Shown here one piece after another: positions 35,910-46,652 of a stretch of DNA of 64,000 bases; within the stretch, counting starts at the first letter, position 1, and every line of letters begins with the position of its first letter. Position numbers and translations under genes: made by a program. The notes under the pieces are model-generated. The model was not told the origin of the DNA, ran no database searches, and saw nothing but the letters and a program-made list of their open reading frames with translations. The stretch is from Nematostella vectensis (lineage: Eukaryota > Cnidaria > Anthozoa > Actiniaria > Edwardsiidae): assembly GCF_932526225.1 (NCBI RefSeq), contig NC_064044.1, positions 7,862,801 through 7,926,800 of the forward strand, given 5' to 3'.

Positions 35910-38135
35910 TTATTCAGTACAATAGCGCAGATCACATTTAGACGTTGGGCGAAGCTGATACACGAAGTAGGGTCCGCAGTTACGGACCCGTATGTATATG
36001 CTCCACAAACAGCAATCGTTTAACCAATGAAAACACACTTTGCGCCAAACAACTCCCTGTTGGATTGTCGGGTGTCCGCCAGCTAGCCAACCTGGCGCAT
36101 CTGTGTCACAATAATTCTTTGCTATGCACCTATTAGGCATGCGCGTGCCCATGCTACCGCTGAACCGGTACCAGTTTAATCTTAGCCGACTGTCGCACTT
36201 TTCTTCAGAATTCTTGAAATTGATATTCCGCGTTGCGTCCTTCATCATAATGTAACTGCTGCACTCTGCACCTGAAATAAGTATTTGTTTTAAACGGGAT
36301 TAAAAGAGTGCTTGCCATTTTTCATCACATTTTTACTCGGATTTTCAGATCCAAAATTGATGTTCGGCAATTAGAATAAAAAGAAGACCTCACCTCCAGT
36401 GAAAAGACAAAGTCTAGCGATATACTTACTCAAAACTCTTTCACAGTGTTTTCCGGTAAAACCGCTAGCGCAGGCGCACTTGTATGATTCATCGTTTTCT
36501 TGGTGACATGTAGCCCCGTTGTGACACGGATTGTTCTTACAGGCCGAAGAAGGGGCTGAAATTAGCACAGGCATGATCTTATTTGAGTAGCGAAGTACCG
36601 CCATAAAGTGAACCTGGTCTTAGAGGGACTATACAAAGTCCAAAAATATTTTCGTATCACTTAATGCTCCTAAGAGTTTCAATAACAAGTTTTTTTGTTT
36701 ATTTTTTATTTTTATTTTTTTTTACAACCGTCTTTGGAAATAATTTTCTACGTCGGCTCAGCCAAATCTCAGGTTTGTCTTTATCTAAATTTTTAAGCCA
36801 ATCAAATTTTCAGTCTGTGAACAGTGAAGTGGTTTCTGAACTGATTGTGAAATATGCAATTCCTTTACTGCTATAGTACACAATCTAATTTATTAAGCGC
36901 TTCGTCATATTTCAGTCATTTTGTTTTACCTTTTTCTTTTTTTTCTGTTGTTGCTGTTTTAAATTTTTAATTCGGTGTTATTATTTGTTACGCAAATTTT
37001 GCGAAGATAATGCAGTTAGATGAGAATAAATTCATCCATTTCTCAGGAAGACGTTTAGACAATATAATCAATTCAACTTTTCAAGCACATTTTATGTAGC
37101 AACGGTTAATATAGAAGTATTAGCTTATGTAGATTTATACTCACACAGCTCTCTCCCATTTGCACAACGAGTCTGTTGTGGGTTCCCTGTGTCTTTTGAG
37201 ACCACCCAGTATATGCCGCTGACCATTTTCCCAAAAACTTCCAAAATCTCTTCACATGAGACTGCTGGCGCAGTTGCCGAGCTTCCAAGTAAAACTAAAA
37301 AAATGAGGTAAAAACAAAAGCGTTTAGCAAAGACGGGCAGAAATGGAAAAGAGGAAGTATTTCAGATGGTAAAGGAGTAGTTTTCAAAATGATTTAGAAT
37401 CTTAGATACCAAGACGAGACAAGGGTCGGCCGCCTCCCCCACCCACCCCTAGACCGCAAAAACGGTATTTCTTATTAGAAAAATCGACAGTTCTTAGACT
37501 TTTTACCCAAGTTATTGCTTTCAAGAATGAGAACAACACAAAGAATTTGCCTTGGTAAGAAACTATCGCGCCTGCTATCCATATTCACCCTGCTTTTCAG
37601 ATGATAACCCCCTTCCCCTCCCTTATCAGTAAATCCTGCCAACGCGCCAGAATAACACAGGGAAAAAGCGTTATACATTATTGGGCTATGATGATGTCCT
37701 TTAAATGGGTTCAGCTGACTCTTACAAATTGAAATTACAAGGAAATTATAAAATAGTTCGAATTTTCTGGCTCAGCTTGTTTGTTTTTACGGGATCTCCA
37801 CCAGTAAAGAATAATAAACTTTGGCCGCCCTTTCGGTTAATTTGCAATACCTCTATTAGGACTCGCCATGTGAAATGCCGACCTCTGTGCCCGCAGTTTT
37901 ATCTCTTTCCCAGCGGAAGTTCTGTTGTTCAGCTCACAAAGCTTAGAATCGTCGTAATAATTCAAGCTTTGGCACTTGTCTTCCGCCGTACATTTGTAAT
38001 AGCACGCGAATAGATCACGTGTTCGCATTATCTTGTACGCGTGACCTGTTAGTGCAATGCCTTGAGAGGAGGTCTCGCAGGCATGCGCATGCGCGGTGAG
38101 GACTAAACAAGTCAACTGCGTCAAGAGTATTACAT
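35910..38135 (-). CDS. Secreted PAN/apple - EGF - D8C protein (5' exon not identified)
   Basis: Exons 38135-37851 (5' limit approximate), 37294-37145, 36555-36430 and 36271-35910 join in phase to about 307 residues. The first visible exon reads VILLTQLTCLVLTAHAHAC, a signal-peptide core, then a PAN/apple domain (ACYYKC, AEDKCQSLNYY, KLCELNN). Exon 2 encodes SCEEILEVFGKMVSGIYWVV, a linker resembling the start of fibrinogen-like domains. Exon 3 is a six-Cys EGF module (CKNNPCHNGATC ... CACASGFTGKHC). Exon 4 is a D8C (uromodulin/GP2-type) domain: LNWYRFSGSMGTRMP, DAPGWLAGGHPT, RKVCFHW, CCLWSIYIRVRNCG. It ends at a stop overlapped by AATAAA. The order PAN-EGF-D8C suggests an extracellular adhesion or mucus-type protein. 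The initiator Met must lie on an upstream exon I could not place. Confidence 0.82.
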
Positions 38136-39829
38136 CTGAGGTGTAGAAGAGCTGTAAACAGAATCAGAAAAAAGTAGAAAATAAGAAAAGTAGCAAGAAA
38201 AGTAATCAAAACGCACGGTACTCAACGTTAGTGGGAACAAGCTTTTTTAACATTTTATGACACGCCAATAAATTTTCGCGTATTTGCGTTGTACGACGTG
38301 AGTCTTATTCAGTTGCATTTTTTATTTATTCGCGTACCTCTATTTAAGAGTCTCCCCCATGTGGGACGGTAAATGACGCCTAAGAAAATATGTGAATGGT
38401 TGCTTTTCCCAAGTCAGACTTTGTGCTTCCTTATTGATAGCGTTCCAACAAACAATTCAAGTCAATTTGACAAAATATAATATGAGATGTGGTGATGGCG
38501 ACGATACTACTGTACGCAGTATGTAGGCTTAATGAATACAACAAAAATAAAAACAAATAAACTGGATTTTATAGATCGAAATACAGGCTAATTGATTAAC
38601 CCTGATGAACTCACCATCGTCTTCTGATAAATCATGCGACACTCTTATTCAAAATATGGAAAATATTCAACAAGTCTCGACGGTTACGCTGTTCGCCTTT
38701 CTTGTTATTTCCAATAAACAAAAGTTCTAAAAAATCTTTTCTCCCAGAGAGACAGCTATTATAACAGCGTTTCTGCTGAGCATACAGCCATCCATTAAAC
38801 CATACCCACAATAACTGCATTTGTTTGTTTCTAATTGATGCATGTTTACATTGATCACTCTTTTAGCCTATAGAATAGAGTTAAAGTGGCGTTTTATCCA
38901 ATTCTTTACCCTTACATCCGTTAAAGTGAGTTCTCGTGGTATATAGTTATACATTGATAGCTTGTGAGTAGTTAGTATACCAAGTGACGACTTAAGAAGG
39001 TCAATCACGCCGCCATTTTTGCTCCCGCACAATAGTGACTCCATTCCCATCGGCTATTTCAAGCAGGTGACTGAGAAACTTCCAATAAAATATTGTTAAT
39101 AAGGTATTAGAACTCAATCGTGGGGGTTTATTTTGAAGTTTTCTTGCAAATAAACTGATGTATTTTCAATTATAAACAATAATAAAGGAGTGGGTGATCG
39201 ACATCCTTTAAGAATTAGAAGAGAAAAAAAGTAGTGATTAACAAGAGTCCAAATGCGTATTTTGAGGGTGAGCTATTATACATTTTAGTGTGAGTTTATA
39301 GTCGGGCATAATTAATTTATTAATTTAATTATAAACTAATTTTAGAATTATTTTTTTCTTTTATGATTTGTGGGGTGGGTCCAGAATCTCCCGACAGGGG
39401 CGCGTGCTTATTATTAGCCTTTTGCACCTTAAAACTGAATAACAGATAGTGCGGACATGACGGAAAATCCTTGAAAACGCGCAATTCCAGATAGAGAGAG
39501 AAGACACAATTTCTTACAATGGCTGAAGGTTCCTTGTATTACGGCCTAATTTTCAAAACACAAATAACGTGAGGCCGAAGTGCACATAACCAGATTTTGG
39601 CTTTTTAAGATAATTTTTCCTTGATCATCATTGCCCTGTGTATCAGTTCAGGGACGAAAAGCTCAAATTTCAATGACACTTTACAAAAAGTCGCATCAAT
39701 TTAAAAAAAGTCGTACTTGATATTTTGTTTGCTATAAGTTACTAAGTACTCAGAGAAATTACAAAATTTGTTACATTTTCTGGTTGGTGACACTTTTAAC
39801 AGATCAGAAACCAGCGAAAATCGAAAATC
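38136..39829. other. Intergenic, nothing assigned
   Basis: A hydrophobic frame (TFLATFLIFYFFLILFTALL) just upstream of the PAN exon may mimic a signal peptide, but it has no ATG and is out of frame. Otherwise the stretch is AT-rich with no gene seen. Confidence 0.45.
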
Positions 39830-40651
39830 ATCCAGTTGGTGGTAGGACCAATCGCAGCGTTTGCATGAAAAATGAAATAAATAAATAAAGAAACATCTCC
39901 TTAGAATCCAATTTCACATCTACAGTGTTGAGCAAGAACCCAATGCCTTCAACCGAGAACAGTTCGCGAAGCGGTGTGACACGGATAGCATAGACGGGCA
40001 AGGAACTGAGCACCATGCGGACGGCAGAGCGGAACTTTTTGGCGCGTCTCTCTTGTTGGGCTACAGGGAGTTCGATGGCTGCCTGAGAGTGAACCAGTCT
40101 TCGTATGATCGCCAGGTTGACGCAAAAAATGGCGACTACAACAATAAGATACAGCCCATTTGAAAACGGAACAAAGACTGTTCTATTTTCTGCCTGATTG
40201 TAGTCACACTCTTATAGGTTTGATTTTTCCTTAACGCTTGCTTCGCGTGATATCATAAGGAGTGTTAGTAGTGAAACCCAACTCATGGCTTTCTTAAAGG
40301 GAAAGTAGCTTCTGAAAAGTGCTACACTCACAGGATCACCTCCAAACCATCTAAACCAATGCGATACGATACTGATTACCAAATAAGTGGGTTCCAGTAA
40401 AAGAGAAAAGAAATCGGCCAACGCCATGTTGACGACGAAGAAGGTAGTATTCTTTTGGGGACTTTCTTGAACACCACCAAGAGAATAGCGGCCATGTTCA
40501 AAGACACCCCGGACATCATGTTGAAGAAAACTCCACATACTTTGGCCTTCTCACCAGTTGAGAGACCTCCTGTAACTACTGGCTCTGAGATGTTGCCGAT
40601 AGAGACGTTTGAATGCTGAAGTGTGCCGTTGACTGGGGTTGTTGTAGACAT
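39830..40651 (-). pseudogene. Broken class A GPCR
   Basis: It starts MSTTTPVNGTLQHSNVSIGN with several N-glycosylation sites and a TM1-like segment (FFNMMSGVSLNMAAILLVVF). At about 40450 the frame shifts to NTTFFVVNMALADFFSLLLE (TM2, with the LAxAD motif). TM3-TM4 are shortened, with no DRY, and a stop falls near 40212. A third stretch reads ECDYNQ (ECL2 Cys), a TM5-like block with GLYLIVVVAIFCVNLAIIRR, and RMVLSSLPVYAI (TM6-like), with no NPxxY. At least one frameshift, a deletion and a stop make it non-functional as read. Confidence 0.75.
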
Positions 40652-41835
40652 TGTAACATGAACGTTAGATTGTCAAGACTAACGCTATAAACATTGTAGG
40701 ATTGTTTTAATATATTTATCCAATAACACTTTGCGGATGCTACTTTTTTTAGCGTATACAACAGGGGATCCTTTCGTCAAGTTTTTAGAAATTCGGTTTG
40801 GAGATATTTTTATAGTGTAAGTTCTGATAAAGTGAGTTCTTTGCGAATTCTTTAGCCTGATCGTGAAATAGCACATAACATACGCAGTAGAATACCCGAT
40901 AGAATTTTGTAAAAATAAACACGCCATACAAAAATGTGATTTTTTAATCAGAGTTTATTAAATTTTGCACCTCATTTAGCCTCTTTCGACCATTTTAAAT
41001 ATATACTATTAATTAACCGAGCGCGAGGTCCGTACAGAGAAATCTCAGCCCGTGGTCTTTTTGTACAGACCGAGGCCGCGGCCGTTAATAAGTTATTTAT
41101 TATCTGGCTTTTTTAAATATTTGTTATTTTATATATTTTAATTTAATTTACCTGCATAATGTATCTTCATTCAAGAGAAGTATTTAAAGTGAATATATCT
41201 TACTGTCTGTGGAGAATTCCAGTGAACATCTCTACGATCAATTCGATCATTCAGGATTTCACTGAATGGTCATTGCGAACAAAATCTTCACGAACATCAT
41301 CAAAACCGTCAGAAGAAACTAGTAAACAAATTTGGAAATTAAATTGAGGAAAACAATTAGAGTGGTTTTCAAAATCCCATGAAATACTATTTAGTTTATT
41401 TAGTACTAATACACTGTAATGTCTTTGTTATCGTTTGTCCTGGCTTGACTATTACACTTTAACAATTACATTTTGTTTCACCAAGAGATCATAAGATAAG
41501 AGAGGGACACTTTGGTATTATTACCCGCGCGCCATGACGCGCCATGTCGATTCCGAATCCGGCTATTTTTACCACCACCCCACCACTGCGCGTGAGGATT
41601 TGCTCCTTTTATTTTCTCCTACTCCCCCGCGGGTTGCGTGTTGTTGTTTTGCCAACTCGATAGGAATGAAAAGAGATCATGTAAAATAACTCGGAAAAGA
41701 AAACAAGTCTAACTCAAGTTACCAAGATTGGTAAATATACTCACAGAAAGCTAAATCCCTGAATAGTTTGACTGTTTTGTTTGTCTGAGCGGCGAAGTCA
41801 AATGAGAAAGAAAAAACCGACGAGCGATAAAATGG

Positions 41836-42121
41836 CATGCGTGATCCGCACAATTGGCATCACGCTAGCCCGGTCGCAGCTCTAGATCCCACATGGATCT
41901 GAGCTGTGGTTTAAAGCACTTCGTTCGAGCCGAAGTCGCCCTGCAGTTTTTTTGCCGATGAAGTTTAACTGAGGCAAACCGGCTATGCCATGCTGACGAG
42001 TCCTAATAAGGACGAAACAGCTGTCCATGGTTGCCGAACTGCACGGGTAATAGACTGTGCTAGCGTCCCGTCTTGGCCCGACTGGTGCCAATGTGTGTAT
42101 GCTAGTGTGCTTCTAAAGTTC
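41836..42121 (+). mobile_element. Retrozyme-like unit 1 (5' truncated)
   Basis: It runs from GCATGCGTGATCCGCACAAT to GTGTGCTTCTAAAGTT, matching the unit at 43908 in reverse orientation, but lacks the outer ~90 bp. It contains the hammerhead core at 41973-42035. Confidence 0.8.
41973..42035 (+). ncRNA. Type I hammerhead ribozyme, copy 1
   Basis: Catalytic core CTGACGA (41993-41999) and GAAA (42014-42017) flank stem II, GTCC (42000-42003) with GGAC (42010-42013) and a 6-base loop. A very short stem III (C42018-G42023) precedes the cleavage triplet GTC, with cut predicted after 42025. Stem I is formed by CATGG (42026-42030) with CCATG (41988-41992) and TTGCC (42031-42035) with GGCAA (41973-41977) around an internal loop. 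All invariant core bases are present. A minimal stem III is known for hammerheads of animal Penelope-like elements and retrozymes, which often cut as dimers. Confidence 0.92.
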
Positions 42122-42735
42122 AGTAACATCTCCCTCTTTATTTCTTCACTTTTACAAAAGCTCAGATACTTCAGCTTGCTGGCGTTGATCATCACAAAAA
42201 AAATGCATTCCCTCGTTACAAGGATAGTTTTATGAATTTATTTTTCTTGGATTCCTTCTCAATTCACCGGAATATTCACAAAAATCAATATTATATCTAA
42301 TGTCTAACTTACAGATTTCGTTTGACCATTAGGAAGATAATGAATGTTGAGAAACCACGAAGAAGCAGCAAGTTGGAGCAAAAACGGTGATTGAAGCACG
42401 AGGTTTTCCGCTCTTGATTTTGAATGAAGTCTCGTTTTGGAAATCTTGCAATCCTCGAATCCTTGATGCTAGAATGACATTTTCGATGGTATTTGTGCAA
42501 ATAGGGTATTTTTTTCGGTTTCATGTCACAAAATAGCGGCAAACAACAAGATTTAAATGCCAAAGCGCGGGGGTAAGGTGAGTAAAAATGCTCACGCGCA
42601 GTGGTGGGGAGGTGGTTACTAAAAATAGCCGGATTCGGAATCGACATGGCGCGCGGGTAATACCAAAGTGTCCCTCTCTTATCTTATGCTCTCTTGGTTT
42701 CACGGGATTTTGAAAACCAATCTAACCACTACCGA

Positions 42736-43106
42736 ATATAAGATAGCATTACAAAGAAAGGATAACAGTAAAGTTTATGCATCTTCCATAAATAACTCCA
42801 CAGACAATACTCGTACTGAATAAGTAACGCCAAATATAATAACGCAAAGAATTAGAGAAAAAAAATTCATACTCAAACTTTGAACCATCGCAAGCTTAAA
42901 CCTATACATACAATAGTGTTTCCTAGCCGTTTTAATAGTAAACCCCTATGTGGAGCGCCCGCAAAGCCCGCTGGGTATCCGAATATGCTCGGCTTCCATA
43001 ACACAAAGTTGTTCTTGTTTATTGGATCATTTCTAATGTTACCAATTTTTCCATCTTTCAGAGGATTCGTTTGGACATAGGGCGCACTCGCACCCTTGTT
43101 CTAAGA
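42736..43106. other. Intergenic, nothing assigned
   Basis: No gene, repeat or motif recognised. Confidence 0.4.
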
Positions 43107-43290
43107 AAGTTTGCCGATGAAGTTTAACTGAGGCAAACCGGCTATGCCATGCTGACGAGTCCTAATAAGGACGAAACAGCTGTCCATGGTTGCCGAACTG
43201 CACGGGTAATAGACTGTGCTAGCGTCCCGTCTTGGCCCGACTGGTGCCAATGTGTGTATGCTAGTGTGCTTCTAAAGTTCACATTTATGT
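43107..43290 (+). mobile_element. Retrozyme-like unit 2 (5' truncated)
   Basis: It starts in GTTTGCCGATGAAGTTTAAC and ends GTGTGCTTCTAAAGTTCACA, near-identical to the 3' half of unit 1. It contains the hammerhead core at 43132-43194. Confidence 0.8.
43132..43194 (+). ncRNA. Type I hammerhead ribozyme, copy 2
   Basis: Same 63 bases as copy 1: CTGACGA core, GTCC/GGAC stem II, GAAA, minimal stem III, GTC cleavage triplet (cut after 43184) and the two-part stem I. Both stem I strands are intact. Confidence 0.92.
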
Positions 43291-43794
43291 AAAATCTTCC
43301 TGATTACTTCGCCCAGGCGTAACAAATATGAACCAATTCTCCGTAAAAGAGATTTTATGCAAAGGATCTAGTTATTTTTTTTATACAGTTTGAAGGTTTG
43401 ACAAAAGGTACACCCTGTACCGAAACCTTAAAGTATTTTCAATCCGTTTCCATCCGCTCGATTTCTGGGTTATCTCTCATGATTTTGATTGTTTTTGAGA
43501 TTGCCGAAATACTACTAAAATCACATTTCACCGTGCAAGTGCCCTTTTAACTTTTGTTTCGCAGTATGGCTGTTAACGGACGGACCGTTTAGTATTTGAC
43601 GGGGGAGTGGCAGAAAAAAATTGCCTCATCCTTCGAGAAAAATCGAGCTTTAAAACTATCCGGGAAACAAAATTCGAGCAATAAATAAATAAATAAAAGC
43701 TATAAAAATAAAAAATAAAAAAGCCATTTCCCTCGTCAAATTTCACATAGTCCGTCCCTTACTACTGGGGCTGAATGCCGAAGTATGTCAGGGG

Positions 43795-43865
43795 CGGATC
43801 CAGAAATTTAAAAGGGGAGGGGGGGGCGAAGCAAAAGTTTCAAGAAGGGGGGGGGGGGGACGGAC
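43795..43865. mobile_element. Transposon end with poly-G
   Basis: CAGGGGCGGATCCAGAAATT followed by G runs. This is the same terminal signature as the elements at 14465 and 17655, and only the end is seen. Confidence 0.5.
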
Positions 43866-43907
43866 TCATTTTTTTCCGTATATTTTCTTATATTTCTTGT
43901 TATTTTT

Positions 43908-44272
43908 AAATGTGAACTTTAGAAGCACACTAGCATACACACATTGGCACCAGTCGGGCCAAGACGGGACGCTAGCACAGTCTATTACCCGTGCAGTTCG
44001 GCAACCATGGACAGCTGTTTCGTCCTTATTAGGACTCGTCAGCATGGCATAGCCGGTTTGCCTCAGTTAAACTTCATCGGCAAAAAAAACTGCAGGGCGA
44101 CTTCGACTCGAACGAAGTGCTTTAAACCACAGCTTAGATCCATGTGGGATCTAGAGCTGCGACCGGGCTAGCGTGATGCCAATTGTGCGGATCACGCATG
44201 CGACCTTTGCTAGTCTTAAACTCCGTCGGATAGCCAAACTATCCTTGCGAGTATGTATACATAAATGTGAAC
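43908..44272 (-). mobile_element. Retrozyme-like unit 3, full unit plus start of the next
   Basis: AAATGTGAAC opens the unit at 43908 and appears again at 44263, giving a 355-bp period. The unit carries the hammerhead at 44000-44062 in minus orientation. It is the most complete single copy. Confidence 0.82.
44000..44062 (-). ncRNA. Type I hammerhead ribozyme, copy 3
   Basis: Reverse-strand copy with intact CTGACGA, GTCC/GGAC stem II, GAAA, GTC site and both stem I strands. Sequence is the same as copies 1 and 2. Confidence 0.92.
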
Positions 44273-45617
44273 CGACTTTTAAAGTCCACAGTTATTTTTA
44301 AGCCAAACGTCTGAAAATAGCCCCCCCTCGGCCCCCCTGTATGTGATGGATGTTTCTTTGTTACACTGAACACTGAACACAAGTCCACCTGCTGCTGCTA
44401 CGGGGTTATCCTTAAAGAGTGACAATCAGCCGCCATTTTGTTGAAAGTGAGAAGACATCCATTCTAATCGGCCTATTTTTGGAACTGAACTAAAGTCTAA
44501 AACTCTAAAACTTTTTTACATGGTTATTTTCAGATTTATTCACATTATTTTCCCTTCCTAAACTAATGAAATTAGCAGAAAGGGGTCTGACTATGGTTGT
44601 ATGAGAAAGTTTTTTTTGAACCCACTCTTGTCTTTTGTTTTTATTAACGAAAAGTCATTAAGCTTGAGATTTAAGTGCCCTTGTCAGCCACACCTTTGTC
44701 ATTGTGTTTTCATTTAATTTCGGAAGGTACATAATGTGCTAAAATCTCGAAATAGCAGTCTAAAAACAAAGTTAAATAATTTACTGAACAAATATCGCAT
44801 TGGCTTCCCCAAATCAGTCGATGGAAATGGATTTTTTTTTCACACTTGGTACTTTGCTAGGATGACAAAATGGTAGCCTACTCGAAGCTGTTTTATTCTC
44901 AAAGAATTTCTCAGATACTGGACGCGACAGAAATAGTTAAACTTTACTAAGGCTTCAGGAGACACACTTAATAGCTGAGTTATTGCTCTAAATGCATCAC
45001 TTTAAAGTTGGAATAGGGTAAAAACTAACTCAAGACGCGTGAAAAAGAAAATTTTCCTCTTGGCTAAAGAAGCTGTTAAATATAAAAAAAGTTTTTTCCC
45101 TCATATGTGTAAACAAGCAAAATCAGCACTGAGCCAAAGCGCCGACTAATGAATATAAATAAATCATATAAGCATATGTGGCTGTTTTAACTGGTCACAT
45201 TTGCACTTTTACTTTATTGCTGATTTAAGGCGTTCTTATTATCCAATCACAACCAAGCTCGCGTATTGTTAATTTCGCACCCCTGTTAGCTCATTTACCA
45301 GGCTTTTCGGAGGATGCTAACAATTTAGCTGACTTAAATGCGACCATACAGGTTAGACGCTATAGGTAAACGTCGCAAATTTCCTTTTCTCGGAAGTCGG
45401 AGTAAATATTTGGGTTGGCATAAATCCACGGTTGTCAATATCGTGACAAAATTATTGATGAGTCGGTCCGCACCTGCTCTGTGTAGGCGCTGCTCAAATC
45501 TCCTTCCAATCGTCGCTTGGATGAAATTTAAATTGATTTTGTTTGTTTGTTTATCATTAAAACAAACCTCCGGCGCTTGACCAAGCTCCGGGATTCAAGA
45601 AGATTGCGGTCAAAGAA
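44273..45617. other. Upstream region of the GPCR gene
   Basis: No gene or repeat family is recognised. It presumably holds the promoter of the intronless GPCR, but no element was assigned. Confidence 0.4.
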
Positions 45618-46652
45618 ATGGAAAACTTAACTGATCGGACCCCGATTCAAAATGTCTCAAATGATCTTGATTTCGGGCGGTTTAAGATCGGAACAATTGA
45701 TATCGTCTTTGCGGTTTTATATTTTGCCATTGATATCATTGGGGTTACAGGGAACGCGCTGGTGATCTTCGTGGTGAAACGGAACCGGTCTATGCACACA
45801 ACAACCAATTTTCTTCTAGTTAATCTCGCCTTTGCTGATATTTTCACTCTCCTGACATGCCCAAGAAATGGTTACTGGCTTGCCGTCATGGTTAACCAAC
45901 CTGTCGGCGTAGCTGGGGATTATATCTGCAAGTTTTTCACCGGAAACGCTTTAGTTGGAATCACAGCTTCAGTGTCGTCCCTGACACTTACAGTGCTTGC
46001 CGTGGAACGATACAGGGCTCTGTTAAAACCAATGGAAAGAAAATACTCCGTGTCTATGGAGAATGTCAAGTTTGTCATGGCCGCAACATGGGGGATCTCG
46101 ATTCTTGTGAATATTCCAGACTTTTTAAAAAACAAATACAGCGATTATTATGGAAAATGCATTTGCCCATTCTCGCTGGAACTAGTACAACCTGAATTCA
46201 CTCATGTTTTATGCACTGTTTTATTCCTTGGAGTGGCTCCTTTTCTTATTCTATCGTTCTGTTATATTCAGATAGTTAGTGGTCTCTTCCTAACGAAGAA
46301 AATTTGTTCAGAAGTCACGGGAAATTCGAGTGAAATTGAAGCAAAGAAGCGCCTGGCACGATTGTTGATCAGCGTGACTTTGGCTTTCTATGTGTGCTAC
46401 ATTTCATATGGGACCTACTTTTTGTATCTCTTATTTCAAGACCGAGTCATAATCATTCAGAAATACGACATACACTATATTGTACTTAAGACAGTGGAGT
46501 TTACATTAGTGTGTAGCTCTTGCATAAATCCGATCCTTTATGGGTTCCAGAGCTCGAACTATCGAGAGGGGTTTAAGAAGTTATGTTGGTGTTACTCACA
46601 GAGATTGGGAAACGAAAATAACCAGTTTCAAATGTCTACAGTTATTTTTTGA
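45618..46652 (+). CDS. Class A (rhodopsin-like) GPCR, intronless
   Basis: A single open frame of 344 residues encodes a seven-helix plasma-membrane receptor. N-glycosylation sites lie at N3 and N13. TM1 ends with GNALVIFVV (residues ~45-53). TM2 carries LAFAD (70-74). Cys104 can pair with Cys181 or 183 in ECL2. ERY (130-132) ends TM3. TM5 is ~197-224. ICL3 is short with KKRLARLL. TM6 (~250-270) lacks the usual CWxP. TM7 has NPILY (304-308), followed by a CWC palmitoylation-like site at 323-325. It resembles peptide and amine receptors expanded in anthozoans, but I cannot assign a ligand. AATAAA at 47130 could end the transcript. No breaks are seen. Confidence 0.92.
   Translation: MENLTDRTPIQNVSNDLDFGRFKIGTIDIVFAVLYFAIDIIGVTGNALVIFVVKRNRSMHTTTNFLLVNLAFADIFTLLTCPRNGYWLAVMVNQPVGVAGDYICKFFTGNALVGITASVSSLTLTVLAVERYRALLKPMERKYSVSMENVKFVMAATWGISILVNIPDFLKNKYSDYYGKCICPFSLELVQPEFTHVLCTVLFLGVAPFLILSFCYIQIVSGLFLTKKICSEVTGNSSEIEAKKRLARLLISVTLAFYVCYISYGTYFLYLLFQDRVIIIQKYDIHYIVLKTVEFTLVCSSCINPILYGFQSSNYREGFKKLCWCYSQRLGNENNQFQMSTVIF

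Larger units (their letters stand above)
41357..42735. mobile_element. DNA transposon with long inverted ends, host of a hammerhead unit
   Basis: Left end AGAGTGGTTTTCAAAATCCC and right end (in reverse) AGATTGGTTTTCAAAATCCC match the small MITE at 15747. Inner inverted blocks (AAGAGAGGGACACTTTGGTA, GTCGATTCCGAATCCGGCTA, CCACTGCGCGTGAG) extend the arms; the left arm has about 110 bp extra. Hammerhead unit 1 (41836-42121) lies in the middle. No transposase frame is present. Confidence 0.75.

Noticed and set aside
41882..42195. Frames starting MAPVGPRRDAS in the ribozyme units (also at 43944 and 56957)
   Set aside because: They run across the hammerhead sequence; the RNA structure explains the conservation, and the frames end differently in each copy.
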